Made by a program: the position numbers and the translations under genes. DNA of 64,000 nt, from positions 434,001 through 498,000 of the forward strand of contig NZ_JALDYX010000001.1 in assembly GCF_024267675.1 (NCBI RefSeq). The letters run 5' to 3'. Positions 9,837 to 21,927 of the stretch are shown here, in pieces (the stretch's first letter is position 1; each line of letters begins with the position of its first letter). The DNA comes from Marinobacterium sedimentorum. Lineage in GTDB: Bacteria; Pseudomonadota; Gammaproteobacteria; Pseudomonadales; Balneatricaceae. A model generated the notes under the pieces. That model saw nothing but the letters and a program-made list of their open reading frames with translations. It was not told the origin of the DNA and ran no database searches.

Positions 9837-11986
9837 CAGTTTCCGAACAACCCTTTAAGCAGCCCCTTGGCTCCGTCACCAAGCTTCTCCTGCAGTTTTT
9901 TCTCCACTTTTTCCTCAACTTTCTGCTGCACTTTCTCTTTGAGCTGCTGCTTGATCAGGTTTTCGAACAGGCTGAGGTCCGGGCGGCACAGCTGGGCCGG
10001 CGGCGTATCGAAGGAGCCCTTGCAGTTCACCGGCCATTCGACACCCTGAATCTTGTTGTTGACCGAGCAACTCTGCTTGAACAGATTTTCCTGAATCGTC
10101 AGCCCCAGGCGGTAATCAATCAGCGCCCTGGGCAGGTCCACCGATCCACGGCCCTTGAGGCCGACGGCATCCAGCGACGCCTGCAGATCCTCATTGCGCA
10201 CCACACCATTGCGCAGGGTGAAGTTGCCGCCCAGATTGGCAAAGGGCGTGGAGCCATCCACCTGCTCGGCATTGACGCCCAGGCTCGCAAGGTTGTTGAA
10301 GCCCTGGCAGACGGTCTGTGCCATGTCGATGCCGCTGATGGTGCCATCCGTCACATTAAACCTGGCCGTGCCGTTGAGGCTGTTGACGATGGCATGCACG
10401 GAGCGACCCTGGGCACTGACTTCAGCCTGGCTGCTCAGGGTGCCGGTCATGGCGGGCTTTTCGGCGCTATTGAACGCCTGCAGCAGGTCACCGACCTGCA
10501 GACCACTGACATTTTTGCTCGATTTTAGCTTCACCGGTGTGCCCCGTACATCCAGTACTGCGCTGTTGCGCACCGTGCCGCCAAACAGGTTGGCATTGAT
10601 ACGCGACGCATTGATCAGACCGTTGCGGGCATTGACCGCCAGGTCAACATCGCTCAGGGCAATGCCCGACACCTGCAGCGCCTGCAGCTTGAACTGGGCA
10701 TCCAGCAACAGCGCCTGCAGCGGCGCCACCGGAATTACCTCTTCTTTGGAGTAACGCTCGCCGCTGGCGGCTTTGCCGGCCGACGCCTTATCCGCCCCCT
10801 TGGAGCTCTCGCTCTTTGGCGCCAGGTAACGATCGGCATTGAAGGTATCGCCATTCAGATCCAGGCTGATGGCACCGTCGGCCAGGCTGTAGGCCAGGGC
10901 ACCATTGAAGTGGGTGTCATCCAGCGTCAGCGTCAGCGGCTTGAGGCTGATCTGGCTGGTCGACCCACCCAGCACGGCGCTAAGAGACAGCTTGGTCAGC
11001 GCCCTGTCGTCCTGCATCGCAGGCAATGGCTGACCGAGCAGCTGAAGCAGACTGCGCGGATTGAATTCGGCCAGTTTAAGCTCGCCGCCCAACAGGGGTT
11101 CGGCAAAACCCTGTAGCGACAGTGAACCGCTGGCCTTGAGGCTGGCAACGCTCAGGTTCAGATTGTCGATGCGGGCCAGCTGTGCGACCAGGTCGGCGGC
11201 TACATCGCCGCTGAGTTTCAGATCCACCGGCTTGTCACCGAACGCGGCCAGGCGCAGCTGCACACTGCTGTCCAGTCCGCGCAGGCGATACTGCTGTGTC
11301 AGCGGGTCGAGCTGAACCTCGGCCTTGAGGCTGGTGTCGGCGCTCAGTGTCGGCGCTGCATCAGTGGCGGACCGATCCAGCTTGAAGCTCAGCTCGATCG
11401 GGAAATACTCGGCCTGGCGGATACGGCCCGAGGTCAGCGCCAGCTCCTGCAGCTGCACGCGGGTGCCGGCCTTGAGGTCGGCGTAGGCGATACGGCCATT
11501 GCTGACGGCAATGCTCTCGATATCCAGCGCAAGTTTCGCGCTGCCGTCGCTGTCGGTGCCTGCATCGCCGCTGCCTTCGGACTGCGCCGGGGCGCCGCCG
11601 GGGGCGCTCCAGTTGTTGCTGCCATCGACCGCCTGCACCAGATTGAGATCCAGTCCCTCGACAGTGATGCTGCTCATCTCGACCTTGCTGGACAGCAGTG
11701 GCAACAGTTTCACTGACACATGCGCCTGTTCCAGACTCGCCAGAGCCGGCTGCTGCGGATACTGTAGCTTGACCTGGCTGATCTCCAGCCCCAGCCATGG
11801 GAAGACTGACCAGCCGATATCGCCGTCAATACTCAGCTCCAGCCCGGCTTTTTCGAGCGCCAGCTGTTCGATATCGGCCTTGTAATCATTGGGTTCGAAA
11901 AAAACGCCAAGCAGAATCCCTGCGCTCGCAATCAGGATGACGAGCAGAGCCGCCAGACCCAGTACCAGTTTCGTCAAGCCTTTCAT
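9836..11986 (-). CDS. asmA: AsmA-family inner-membrane protein
   Basis: A 716-residue protein with one N-terminal membrane helix (about 5-28) and a large periplasmic beta-rich body. The N-terminal AsmA signature is [20 protein letters not shown], and the C-terminal domain has the family region [13 protein letters not shown] plus [15 protein letters not shown]. AsmA-like proteins are implicated in outer-membrane assembly and in bridging lipid transport between membranes. The second ATG (11986) is chosen because GGAGG lies six bases before it, while an ATG four codons earlier has no such site. The last ~25 residues are Lys/Glu/Gln rich and probably helical. It heads the asmA-mutY transcript. 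Confidence 0.92.
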
Positions 11987-12136
11987 GGCTGCCTCCATTC
12001 ATATGTCAGTGCGCCAGCATAATAGGATCCCGTCAGGAAGCAATGCTTTAGCGCCCGTCCGCACGCTTGCGGAGCATCCTTGAAGGCAGCAGCTGCATCG
12101 CCGCTGGCGGGTCGTGCGCCGCCCCTGAGTTAGTTG

Positions 12137-12142
12137 TATAAT
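12137..12142 (+). promoter_or_regulatory. Putative -10 box of the hisB promoter
   Basis: A perfect TATAAT lies 33 bases before the hisB ATG, giving a leader of about 25 bases. No good -35 is present 16-18 bases upstream, so an activator or a weak promoter is possible. No histidine leader peptide or attenuator is seen between this box and hisB. Confidence 0.5.
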
Positions 12143-12174
12143 CGCCGCCTTGATCAAGCTATCTGGAGCCCCCC

Positions 12175-12768
12175 ATGGCAGAGCGTACCGCCACGGTCAC
12201 CCGCAATACACTGGAGACGAAAATCACCGTCTCGGTCAATCTCGACGGCAGTGGCAAACTGAATGCTGATACCGGGGTTCCGTTCCTCGAACACATGCTT
12301 GAGCAGATAGCCCGTCACGGCCTGCTGGATCTGGATATTCACTGTGTCGGTGACATCCATATCGACGATCACCACACCGTTGAAGATATCGGCATCACCC
12401 TGGGTCAGGCGATGGCCAAGGCCGTCGGCGACAAGAAAGGCATCATGCGCTACGGCCACGCCTATGTACCGCTGGATGAAGCCCTGTCCCGCGTGACCAT
12501 CGACTTCTCCGGACGCCCCGGCCTGCACATGGACGTCGAATTCACCCGCGCCTCCATCGGCCGGCTCGATACCCAGCTGTTCTGGGAGTTCTTCCAGGGA
12601 TTCGTCAACCATGCCGGCGTCACGCTGCATATCGACAACCTGAAAGGCTTTAACGCCCACCACCAGGCCGAAACCATCTTCAAGGCCTTCGGCCGCGCGG
12701 TCCGCTTTGCGCTGCAGATCGACGAACGCGCCGCCAATCAGGTGCCTTCGACCAAGGGAAGCCTGTAA
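12175..12768 (+). CDS. hisB: Imidazoleglycerol-phosphate dehydratase
   Basis: A 197-residue monofunctional HisB that converts imidazoleglycerol phosphate to imidazoleacetol phosphate in histidine synthesis. The duplicated metal-binding His motifs are [10 protein letters not shown] and [12 protein letters not shown], with [16 protein letters not shown] near the start. It lacks the histidinol-phosphatase half found fused in E. coli, as in pseudomonads. Its stop codon is directly followed by the hisH ATG with no gap, so the genes are co-translated. Confidence 0.98.
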   Translation: MAERTATVTRNTLETKITVSVNLDGSGKLNADTGVPFLEHMLEQIARHGLLDLDIHCVGDIHIDDHHTVEDIGITLGQAMAKAVGDKKGIMRYGHAYVPLDEALSRVTIDFSGRPGLHMDVEFTRASIGRLDTQLFWEFFQGFVNHAGVTLHIDNLKGFNAHHQAETIFKAFGRAVRFALQIDERAANQVPSTKGSL

Positions 12769-13416
12769 ATGTCGAGTATTGCGGTTATCGATTATGGCAT
12801 GGGGAATCTGCACTCCGTGGCCAAGGCACTGGAGTTCGTGCAGCCGGGTGTCGAGGTGCGCGTTACCGCCGATCCCGAGCAGGTGCGCAGCGCCGACCGG
12901 GTACTGCTGCCGGGCGTAGGCGCCATCCGCGACTGCATGGCGGAAATTCGCCGTCTGGGCGTCGACCGCGAAGTGGCCGAGGCCATTGCCTCGGGCAAGC
13001 CGTTTCTGGGCATCTGCGTCGGCTATCAGGCGCTGATGCAGCACTCGGAAGAAAATGGCGGCGTTGACTGTCTGGGCCAGTTTGATGGCCAGGTGCGTTT
13101 TTTCGGCGACGACCTGAAAGACAGCGCCGGTGAAAGACTCAAGGTGCCGCACATGGGCTGGAATTGCGTCGAACAGACCCGCGATCACCCGCTCTGGGCC
13201 GAGATCGACAACGGCAGCCGTTTCTACTTCGTGCACAGCTACCATGTACAGCTGGGCCAGCGCGACCAGGTTGCCGCCACCTGCGAATACGGCACCCAGT
13301 TTGACGTCGCGCTGCAGCACAAGAACGTGTTCGCCACCCAGTTTCACCCGGAGAAGAGTCAGAAGGCCGGGCTGCAGCTACTGAAGAATTTCCTGAACTG
13401 GGACGGCACCCTGTAG
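12769..13416 (+). CDS. hisH: Imidazole glycerol phosphate synthase, glutaminase subunit
   Basis: A 215-residue class-I glutamine amidotransferase that releases ammonia for HisF. The start [14 protein letters not shown], the nucleophile Cys in [10 protein letters not shown], and the His and Glu of [10 protein letters not shown] complete the triad. An oxyanion-region element is seen as PGVGAI. It works as a heterodimer with the HisF encoded about 0.8 kb downstream. The family usually begins and ends where this protein does. Confidence 0.97.
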   Translation: MSSIAVIDYGMGNLHSVAKALEFVQPGVEVRVTADPEQVRSADRVLLPGVGAIRDCMAEIRRLGVDREVAEAIASGKPFLGICVGYQALMQHSEENGGVDCLGQFDGQVRFFGDDLKDSAGERLKVPHMGWNCVEQTRDHPLWAEIDNGSRFYFVHSYHVQLGQRDQVAATCEYGTQFDVALQHKNVFATQFHPEKSQKAGLQLLKNFLNWDGTL

Positions 13417-13504
13417 CCAGGCGCGTCTGCGTCCCACCCTGAACGACGGTGGCGGTCTCTGAACAGGAGGCTGCCACCGGCATCAAACGATCAGCGAGAC
13501 CATT

Positions 13505-14242
13505 ATGCTTATTATCCCTGCGATTGATCTGAAAGACGGTAAATGCGTGCGCCTGCGTCAGGGCCGGATGGACGACTCCACCGTCTTCTCCGACAACCCG
13601 GTCGAAACGGCCGCCAAGTGGGTTGATGCCGGCTGCCGCAGGCTGCACCTGGTAGACCTGAACGGCGCCTTTGCCGGCACACCGGTCAATGGCGAGATCG
13701 TCAGCGCCATCGCCAAAGCTTACCCCGACCTGCCGATCCAGATCGGCGGCGGTATTCGCAGCGCCGAAACCATCGAAGCCTACCTAAAGGCCGGTGTTGA
13801 ATACGTGATTATCGGCACCAAGGCGGTAAAGGAACCCGAATTCGTGACCGAAATGTGCCGCCGTTTCCCGGGCCACATCATCGTCGGTATCGATGCCCAG
13901 GACGGCTACGTGGCCACCGATGGCTGGGCCGAGATTTCCAGCGTCAAGGCTGTGGATCTGGCCAGGCGTTTTCGCGATGACGGCGTCTCTTCCATTGTCT
14001 ACACCGATATCAGCCGTGATGGCATGATGCAGGGCGTCAACGTCGAGGCCACGGCGGAACTGGCACGCGAATGCGGCCTGCCGGTTATCGCCTCTGGCGG
14101 CGTCACCGATATCAACGATATCCATGCTCTGGCCGCCGTGGCGGATCAGGGCATTCTGGGAGCCATCACCGGACGCGCCATTTACGAAGGCACGCTGAAT
14201 GTGGCCCAGGCCCAGCAGCTCTGCGACCAACTCGGCAACTGA
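13505..14242 (+). CDS. hisA: ProFAR isomerase HisA
   Basis: A 245-residue (beta/alpha)8 enzyme that performs the Amadori rearrangement of ProFAR to PRFAR. The catalytic Asp of the first strand is in [13 protein letters not shown] and the second half has [11 protein letters not shown]; phosphate loops are IQIGGGIRS and VIASGGVTD. The gap of 88 bases from hisH contains no obvious promoter, and 13 bases separate it from hisF. Confidence 0.98.
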   Translation: MLIIPAIDLKDGKCVRLRQGRMDDSTVFSDNPVETAAKWVDAGCRRLHLVDLNGAFAGTPVNGEIVSAIAKAYPDLPIQIGGGIRSAETIEAYLKAGVEYVIIGTKAVKEPEFVTEMCRRFPGHIIVGIDAQDGYVATDGWAEISSVKAVDLARRFRDDGVSSIVYTDISRDGMMQGVNVEATAELARECGLPVIASGGVTDINDIHALAAVADQGILGAITGRAIYEGTLNVAQAQQLCDQLGN

Positions 14243-14255
14243 AGGAAGTACCGCC

Positions 14256-15029
14256 ATGGCATTGGCCAAACGTATCATTCCCTGTCTTGATGTCGAGAAC
14301 GGCCGTGTCGTCAAGGGCGTGCAGTTCCTCGATATCCGCGACGCCGGTGACCCGGTCGAAATTGCCCGCAAGTACGATGAGCAGGGTGCCGACGAGATCA
14401 CTTTCCTGGATATTACCGCCAGCCATGAAGGCCGTGACACCATGGTGCACACGGTCGAGAAAATGGCCTCACAGGTCTTTATCCCGCTCACCGTCGGTGG
14501 CGGCATTCGTACCTGTGACGATATCCGCCGCATGCTCAATGCCGGCGCCGACAAGGTGTCCATCAACACCGCCGCGGTCTTCAACCCGGAGTTCGTGCGC
14601 GAGGCCGCCCAGCGCTTCGGCTCCCAGTGTATCGTTGTGGCCATCGACGCCAAGAAGGTCTCGCTGCAGGGCGAGACCGATCGCTGGGAGATTTTCACCC
14701 ACGGCGGACGCAAGCCCACCGGGCTGGATGCGGTGGAGTGGTCACGCAAGATGGTGGAGTATGGCGCCGGCGAGATCCTGCTGACCTCCATGGATCGCGA
14801 TGGCACCAAAAACGGTTTTGATCTGGGTGTCACCCGGGCCATTTCCGAATCGGTGCATGTGCCGGTTATCGCCTCCGGTGGCGTTGGCAACCTGGATCAT
14901 CTGGTGGCCGGCTGTATCGAAGGCAAGGCCGATGCGGTACTGGCGGCGTCCATTTTCCACTTCAATGAATACAGTATTCCCCAGGCCAAGGCCTATATGC
15001 GCGAACGCGGTATCGAAGTGCGACTCTGA
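14256..15029 (+). CDS. hisF: Imidazole glycerol phosphate synthase, cyclase subunit
   Basis: A 257-residue (beta/alpha)8 cyclase. It joins ammonia from HisH to PRFAR, giving imidazoleglycerol phosphate and AICAR. The catalytic Asp residues are in [15 protein letters not shown] and VVAIDAKKV. Other family marks are [11 protein letters not shown] and [15 protein letters not shown] 14256 is chosen: GAAGGAAG lies upstream, and the length matches HisF exactly. No hisG/D/C/E/I genes are nearby, so the pathway is split over the chromosome as in Pseudomonas. Confidence 0.98.
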   Translation: MALAKRIIPCLDVENGRVVKGVQFLDIRDAGDPVEIARKYDEQGADEITFLDITASHEGRDTMVHTVEKMASQVFIPLTVGGGIRTCDDIRRMLNAGADKVSINTAAVFNPEFVREAAQRFGSQCIVVAIDAKKVSLQGETDRWEIFTHGGRKPTGLDAVEWSRKMVEYGAGEILLTSMDRDGTKNGFDLGVTRAISESVHVPVIASGGVGNLDHLVAGCIEGKADAVLAASIFHFNEYSIPQAKAYMRERGIEVRL

Positions 15030-15044
15030 AAAAAGCGCCACCTG

Positions 15045-15071
15045 CGAGTGACAGCCTCCTGGCGTCACTCG
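15045..15071. terminator. Hairpin between convergent hisF and GGDEF-EAL genes
   Basis: CGAGTGAC (15045-15052) and GTCACTCG (15064-15071) form a perfect 8-base-pair stem with an 11-base loop in the gap between two convergent genes. There is no T-run, so the role as a terminator is inferred from position. Confidence 0.45.
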
Positions 15072-15095
15072 TCTTACAGCTTCACGCACAGGCTG

Positions 15096-17228
15096 CTAGC
15101 CAACCTCTACTTCCCCCAGCCGTTCCAGCAGCGTCTCCAGTGCCATCGGGCGCCCAAGCAAGTAACCCTGGGCATGGGTGGCCTTCATTTCCCGCAGCGC
15201 CTGCAACTGAAACTCTGTTTCCACGCCTTCGGCAATGGACTGAATACCCAGCGACTTGGACAGCGCCAGTATCGCTTCCACCACCGGGCAGTAGCTGCCT
15301 GGCAACTGGTTGCTGATGAAACTGCGGTCAACCTTGAGGCCGTCGATCGGCAGGGTGGTCAGGTAGCTCAGCGACGAGTAGCCAGTGCCGAAATCATCGA
15401 TCAGTACGCGCAAGCCCGCGTGCTGCCAGTGGCGCAGCGTCTCGGCGCATTTCTCGACGTTGCGCATCATGGTGGTTTCGGTAATTTCGATACGCAGATT
15501 GCCCGGCGGCACCCGCTCGCGCAGCAGAATTTCGAGAATGCCGTCACGCAGCCGATCGGACTGCAGTGCCACACCGGATACGTTCAGCGACAGCTTGAAG
15601 TCCGGCATCTGCGGCAGAATATGCTGGCGCAGAGCCCGGCAGCTGCACTCCATGACCCAGAACGTCAGCGCCTCTATACGGTCGGAATCCTCCACTACTG
15701 GGATAAAGCGCCCCGGTGGTATCAGCCCATGTTCGGGGTGATTCCAGCGAATCAGCGCCTCGGCACCGCTGATCTGGTTGGTCTGCAGATCGAATATCGG
15801 CTGATATTCCAGAAACAGCTGCGATTCGCTGATGGCCGCGTCTATCCCCTGCAACACCATCAGGTGATCCTGCAGCTGGGACTTCAACTCCTGGCGAAAA
15901 AAACAGTACTGGTGACGCCCGGCGTGCTTGGCGGCATACATGGCGATATCGGCGTGGCGCATCATGTCCTGGGCCGTTTCGCCATCGTCGGGGAAAAGAG
16001 TAATACCGATACTGGCCGACACGCTGAAGCGCTGCCCCTCGAGGCTTACCGGCTCGACAAAGAGGTCACTGACGTGCTGCGCCAGAGTATCGGTGCAGGC
16101 GCTATCACAGAGGGGAAGCACCAGCGTGAACTCATCCCCGCCCAGACGCGCAATCAGCGGTTTGGTCCCGCCAGCCAAGCCATCCAGCGTTGCATCAAGC
16201 ACCAGCTGCTGCAAGCGCGCCGCCACCACCTTCAATACCTGATCGCCAATATCATGGCCGGCACCGTCGTTGACCTGCTTGAAGTGATCCAGGTCGATAA
16301 ACATCATGGCCAGGGATTCCCCCCGGTCCTTGCAGTCCAGCAGCATCTGTTCGAGCTCCTGCTGCAGCAAACGACGATTGGCCAGGCCTGTCAGGGGATC
16401 ATGGAACGCAAGGCGCGATACCTCACCATGGCTGCTCCGCACCCGCAGGCGCATCTGCTCCAGCGCATCCGCCAGCTCACCGACTTCATCGTCACGCCCC
16501 AGAGTGAAACTGATGCAGTCGTCATGGCCACGGAACTTGCGGCTGCGGGCAGCCAGCTCCTTCAGCGGTCGCGTCAGGCAGCGACTCACCGCCACCGACA
16601 GCACCAGCGTAAACAGCACCAGCACGACAAAGCCAAACAGCAGCACCAGCTTGACCTCCTGGCGCAGGCCTCCCAGCGTAGTCGTCAGCTGCCGGGAAAC
16701 ATTGTCGATATCGGTCTGGGCGGCACGGTAGGACATCGAAAAACGTACCGCGCCCAGGGTGGCAGAGCCTGCCGTGATGGGGTAGACCACATGCAGATAC
16801 TGCCCCAGAGGCCGTGCGCCCGGCTGGAAATGGTTCCCCAGCCCCGCCGGGACACGACCTCCCAGAAGCTCGCCATAGGACAGCAGGTCAGCGGTACCAT
16901 CGTGCAAAATCCGTCGATCCGTACCGTAGACATAGATATAACCGATCTCGGCGCGCTCTTTTAGCTGCGACAGAATGCCCTGAATTTCACTGAAGTCCCG
17001 CAGATACAAAGGACCCGACAGGCTATTGGCCAGGGTTTCGCCGAGCAGCAGGGCATCGCGGCTGACCTGGCGCACGATACTGGTCTCGATCGCATCCTGA
17101 CCGGCGACACTGATGCGGCTGTACGCGCCCTGCAGGACATAGAGCGAAAACACCAGCAGCGCACTGCTGGCACCCAGGGTTATCAGCATCAGAATGGCGC
17201 CGTAGCGGGTGGCGATGGAACGTCGCAT
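15096..17228 (-). CDS. Membrane GGDEF-EAL cyclic-di-GMP enzyme with HAMP domain
   Basis: A 710-residue sensor-type protein. A first membrane helix (about 9-31), a periplasmic sensor segment, a second helix (about 190-210) and a HAMP linker (TRPLKELAARSRKF onward) lead into GGDEF and EAL domains. The GGDEF motif (RLGGDEFTLVL, residues 363-367) and EAL motif (GAEALIRW, 490-492) are both intact, as are ITETTMM and DDFGTGYSSLSYL, so both synthesis and breakdown of c-di-GMP are chemically possible. ATG 17228 is preferred over GTG 17240, giving a 5-base gap from the upstream binding-protein gene. The likely role is to turn a periplasmic signal into c-di-GMP level. Confidence 0.93.
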   Translation of the reverse strand: MRRSIATRYGAILMLITLGASSALLVFSLYVLQGAYSRISVAGQDAIETSIVRQVSRDALLLGETLANSLSGPLYLRDFSEIQGILSQLKERAEIGYIYVYGTDRRILHDGTADLLSYGELLGGRVPAGLGNHFQPGARPLGQYLHVVYPITAGSATLGAVRFSMSYRAAQTDIDNVSRQLTTTLGGLRQEVKLVLLFGFVVLVLFTLVLSVAVSRCLTRPLKELAARSRKFRGHDDCISFTLGRDDEVGELADALEQMRLRVRSSHGEVSRLAFHDPLTGLANRRLLQQELEQMLLDCKDRGESLAMMFIDLDHFKQVNDGAGHDIGDQVLKVVAARLQQLVLDATLDGLAGGTKPLIARLGGDEFTLVLPLCDSACTDTLAQHVSDLFVEPVSLEGQRFSVSASIGITLFPDDGETAQDMMRHADIAMYAAKHAGRHQYCFFRQELKSQLQDHLMVLQGIDAAISESQLFLEYQPIFDLQTNQISGAEALIRWNHPEHGLIPPGRFIPVVEDSDRIEALTFWVMECSCRALRQHILPQMPDFKLSLNVSGVALQSDRLRDGILEILLRERVPPGNLRIEITETTMMRNVEKCAETLRHWQHAGLRVLIDDFGTGYSSLSYLTTLPIDGLKVDRSFISNQLPGSYCPVVEAILALSKSLGIQSIAEGVETEFQLQALREMKATHAQGYLLGRPMALETLLERLGEVEVG

Positions 17229-17233
17229 CAGGC

Positions 17234-18112
17234 CTACCACGCGCGGCTACTTCGGTAGATATCATTCAGCAATGGCAGGTCATCCGGCAGGATCGGCTCA
17301 AAGCCGGTCGTTTTTTCGTAAGCTGCCATCAGCTCGGGGGCATTCGCGGGCGTCATGCGCAGCAACAGATCTCGCAGCGCCGCCACCAGCTCAGGCGCCA
17401 GCCCGGCGGAGACCAGTTCCAGTGCCCGCGGGTAGGAAGGCGAGCGAAAAATGATCCGCAATTCGTCTCGCAGCGCCGGCGGCACCCGGGCCGAATCATC
17501 CCAGTCACTACTACTCAGCGCACCGGCAACGATGAGCGACTTGTGCACCCAGAGTGCATTGTTGCGCTCGTTACGGCTAAACATGTAGCTGACGCGCCCC
17601 GCAACAGACGGCTGCTGCAGGTCTTTCATCGGGCTCAGTATCATACCTCGCTGCTCCAGCAACCGTCGGGGCAGATAGTAGCTGCTGAATGAGTCCGCAT
17701 GTTCGAAGGTAATCGTCTGGCCTACCAGGTCATCCAGGCTGCGCACCGGGGAGTCCAGCCGGGTATAAATAATGCTTTGATATTCCCGCTGGCCGCGCTT
17801 CCACTTGCGTAACAGCAGGCGGGCATCGGCCTCATGTACCAGGCGCGCCGCGGTAAAGGGGGTTTCGGTCACCCAGTCCACCTCACCCCGGCGCATCGCC
17901 GCCACCAGGTCGGCCGCCTGCGGAAACAGTCGCACCTCAGCAGAACTGATGCCCAGGGGAGCCAGCTGTTGCGCGGCATAATCCGCCATCGGGCGCAGTT
18001 GCTCGTAGTCCTTGCTGGGCCTGTCACTGACTTGACCCAATACCAGCACCCGAGCTTCGACCGCGGAGAAAAGCACCAGCCCCAGCATTAACAGTATCAG
18101 TCGTGACAACAT
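17234..18112 (-). CDS. PhnD-like periplasmic substrate-binding protein
   Basis: A 292-residue protein with a signal peptide cut near residue 20 (after SAVEA). The body is a type-2 periplasmic binding fold of the phosphate/phosphonate-binding PhnD family: SDRPSKDYEQLRPMADY, RRGEVDWVTETPFTAARL and FEHADSFSSYYLPRRLL. No ABC permease or ATPase gene is nearby. Instead the gene is followed within a few bases by a membrane GGDEF-EAL protein, so it probably presents a ligand to that sensor rather than to a transporter. The ligand is unknown. Confidence 0.85.
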   Translation of the reverse strand: MLSRLILLMLGLVLFSAVEARVLVLGQVSDRPSKDYEQLRPMADYAAQQLAPLGISSAEVRLFPQAADLVAAMRRGEVDWVTETPFTAARLVHEADARLLLRKWKRGQREYQSIIYTRLDSPVRSLDDLVGQTITFEHADSFSSYYLPRRLLEQRGMILSPMKDLQQPSVAGRVSYMFSRNERNNALWVHKSLIVAGALSSSDWDDSARVPPALRDELRIIFRSPSYPRALELVSAGLAPELVAALRDLLLRMTPANAPELMAAYEKTTGFEPILPDDLPLLNDIYRSSRAW

Positions 18113-19433
<1,321 letters not shown>

Positions 19434-19492
19434 CAGGGCCATTGCCAGTGGGTCACCGGGGCAATGGACAGCAAAGATCAGGAGCACAGGGA

Positions 19493-21688
19493 ATGAATAC
19501 TCAGATAGCAGAGCCGGTCATCGAACCGGTTGTCGACCAGGCCGAGCTGGAAGCCGCGGAGGCGGCGCAGGCCCTGCTGGAAAGCCGCGAGAGCCTGGCC
19601 ATTACCGAGCCGGTGGAGCAGACACCGCTGGACCTCAAGGCCCCGGAGCTCTATATAAACCAGGAACTCAGCCACCTGCAATTCAACGTGCGGGTACTGG
19701 AGCAGGCACTGGATCCCAGCTACCCGCTGCTGGAACGGCTAATGTTCCTGCTGATATTCTCCAGCAATCTGGACGAATTCTTCGAGATTCGCGTCGCCGA
19801 GCAGCTGCGTCAGCTCAAGTACGGCCGCGAGGCCGTGGGCCCCGACGCCATGCACCCGCAGAAAATGCTCGAGCGCATCAGCGAAATCTGCGGCATCAAC
19901 GTCACCCGTCAGTACAAGATCCTGAACGAGACCATCTTCCCCGAACTGGCCCAGCAGGGCATCCACTTCGTGCGCCGTGGCGACTGGAACAAGGAGCAGC
20001 GCGCCTGGGTCAAGAACTGGTTCGAACAGAACGTGGTGCCGGTTATCAGCCCCATCGGGCTCGACCCCTCCCATCCTTTCCCGCGCCTGGTCAACAAGAG
20101 CCTCAACTTCATCGTCCAGCTGGATGGCAAGGATGCCTTCGGCCGCGAAACGGGCCTGGCCATTATCCCGGCGCCGCGCCCCTTGCCACGCCTGGTGCGC
20201 CTGCCGGACGAGCTGTGCGAGGGTGGCGACAACCTGGTTTTCCTGTCATCGATGATTCACGAATTCGCCGAAGACCTCTTCCCCGGCATGAAGGTCGAGG
20301 GTTGCTACCAGTTCCGCATTACCCGCAATGCGGATTTGACCTTCGACTTCGAGGAAATCGAAGATCTGGCCCGCACACTCAAGGGGGAGCTGCATTCGCG
20401 CAAATACGGCGACGCGGTACGGCTCGAAATCGACAACCGCACGCCAGAAAAGTACATCCGCTTCCTGCAGCACGAATTCACCATCAGTGACAGCCAGGTT
20501 TACCGCGTCGATGGCCCGGTCAACCTGACCCGCCTGATGGCGGTGCGCGACATGGTGGAGCGCACCGATCTGCGCTGGAAGCCGTTTTCTCCCGGCATTC
20601 CGAACAAGCTCAAGGATGAAAAGATCGTCTTTGAAAGCCTCACCGCGAGCGAACAGCTGCTGCTGCATCCCTGGCAGTCGTTTTCACCGGTAGTGGACCT
20701 GCTGCGCCAGGCCGCCAAGGACCCCAAGGTACTGGCCATCAAGCAGACGCTGTACCGTACCGGCGTCAAGTCCGACATCGTCAACGCCCTGGTGGAGGCT
20801 GCGCGCAACGGCAAGGAAGTCACGGTGGTGATCGAGTTGCGCGCCCGCTTTGACGAGGAGAGCAACCTCAACCTGGCGAGCCGGCTGCAGGAAGCCGGCT
20901 GCCTGGTGGTGTACGGCGTGGTGGGCTACAAGTGCCACGCCAAGCTGATGCTGATCGTGCGCCAGGAAGGTACCCGGCTGGTGCGCTATTGCCACCTGGG
21001 AACCGGCAACTATCATTCCGGCACCGCACGGCTGTACACCGACTACAGCTTTATGACCGCCGATCCGGAGATGGGCGAGGACGTGCACAAGGTGTTCCAG
21101 CAGCTCACCGGCATGGGCAAGATTCAGCGCCTGAAAAAGCTCTATAACGCGCCCTTTACCCTGCACGCCAAGATGCTTGAGCTGATCCAGCGTGAAATCA
21201 AGCATGCCCGCGCCGGCAAGCCTGCGCACATTATCGTCAAGGTCAATGGTCTCACCGAGCCCAAGTTGATCCGCGGCCTGTATGAAGCCTCCCAGGCTGG
21301 CGTACAGGTGGATCTGGTCATACGCGGCACCTGCCGTCTGCGCCCCGGCATCGAGGGCATTTCGGACAATATCCGGGTGGTGTCCATTGTCGGCCGCTTC
21401 CTGGAGCACACCCGGGTGTACTACTTCGAGAACGCCGATAATAAACCCGATGTATTCTGCGCCAGCGCCGACTGGATGGAGCGCAATATGCTGCACCGGG
21501 TTGAAACCGGCTTCCAGCTGTCCGGCAAGCATGCCGAGCGCATCAAGCGCGAGCTCGACTACTACCTGCGCGACAACACCCACAGCTGGGTGCTGGCCTC
21601 GGATGGCAGTTATACCTTGCGCCAGCCCGCCGAAGGCGAAGAGCCCTTTAGCGCCCAGCAGCAACTGCTCAGCGAATACGCCAGCTAA
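19493..21688 (+). CDS. ppk: Polyphosphate kinase 1
   Basis: A 731-residue enzyme that reversibly polymerises the gamma-phosphate of ATP into polyphosphate, usually at the inner membrane. The catalytic His is in YKCHAKLMLIVR; the second conserved His is in RFLEHTRVYYFEN; the N-terminal region has LSHLQFNVRVLEQA and SNLDEFFEIRVAEQL. ATG 19493 is chosen because AGGAG and AGGGA precede it. The first ~50 residues are acidic and rich in Glu, Ala and Val, an extension relative to E. coli Ppk. Confidence 0.97.
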   Translation: MNTQIAEPVIEPVVDQAELEAAEAAQALLESRESLAITEPVEQTPLDLKAPELYINQELSHLQFNVRVLEQALDPSYPLLERLMFLLIFSSNLDEFFEIRVAEQLRQLKYGREAVGPDAMHPQKMLERISEICGINVTRQYKILNETIFPELAQQGIHFVRRGDWNKEQRAWVKNWFEQNVVPVISPIGLDPSHPFPRLVNKSLNFIVQLDGKDAFGRETGLAIIPAPRPLPRLVRLPDELCEGGDNLVFLSSMIHEFAEDLFPGMKVEGCYQFRITRNADLTFDFEEIEDLARTLKGELHSRKYGDAVRLEIDNRTPEKYIRFLQHEFTISDSQVYRVDGPVNLTRLMAVRDMVERTDLRWKPFSPGIPNKLKDEKIVFESLTASEQLLLHPWQSFSPVVDLLRQAAKDPKVLAIKQTLYRTGVKSDIVNALVEAARNGKEVTVVIELRARFDEESNLNLASRLQEAGCLVVYGVVGYKCHAKLMLIVRQEGTRLVRYCHLGTGNYHSGTARLYTDYSFMTADPEMGEDVHKVFQQLTGMGKIQRLKKLYNAPFTLHAKMLELIQREIKHARAGKPAHIIVKVNGLTEPKLIRGLYEASQAGVQVDLVIRGTCRLRPGIEGISDNIRVVSIVGRFLEHTRVYYFENADNKPDVFCASADWMERNMLHRVETGFQLSGKHAERIKRELDYYLRDNTHSWVLASDGSYTLRQPAEGEEPFSAQQQLLSEYAS

Positions 21689-21810
21689 CTATCCGGGTTC
21701 CCGCCTGCAGCATCGGCAATTTGTCGGTGCTGCTTCCCTCCGGCTCCCGCCGCCGCTACACTTCCTGTTCAAGCTGTCAGCTCTTTCCCGGCGTTGTCAG
21801 TGGCAAAAAT

Positions 21811-21838
21811 TTGCCTTTTGCCGATTTTTGCGGACAAT
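21811..21838 (+). promoter_or_regulatory. Putative promoter of the amino-acid ABC importer
   Basis: TTGCCT (21811-21816) and GACAAT (21833-21838) are spaced by 16 bases. They lie within nested dyads: GGCAAA-AA-TTTGCC just before and over the -35, and GCAAAAAT paired with ATTTTTGC. The dyads could be an operator. The leader of about 125 bases then contains a hairpin at 21928-21952. Confidence 0.45.
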
Positions 21839-21927
21839 AGCGCCCCTTTCCCGTCCGCGACACGTCGAGCAACAGGGGAAACCTGGCGCCAACAGTCAGA
21901 TCACCGGGCTGGTCACGCAGAGATCCT

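Noticed and set aside
12154..13347. 397-codon minus-strand frame opposite hisB-hisH
   Set aside because: It lies fully antisense to two well-conserved his genes and shows no recognisable domain.
15086..15097. ACAGGCTGCTAG at the end of the GGDEF-EAL gene, identical to 12 bases of the palindromic repeat at 8268-8280
   Set aside because: It is short, lacks the partner arm and overlaps coding sequence, so it is probably chance.
15048..16964. 638-codon plus-strand frame opposite the GGDEF-EAL gene
   Set aside because: Antisense shadow: composition is Gln/His-rich, and the opposite strand carries intact GGDEF and EAL motifs.
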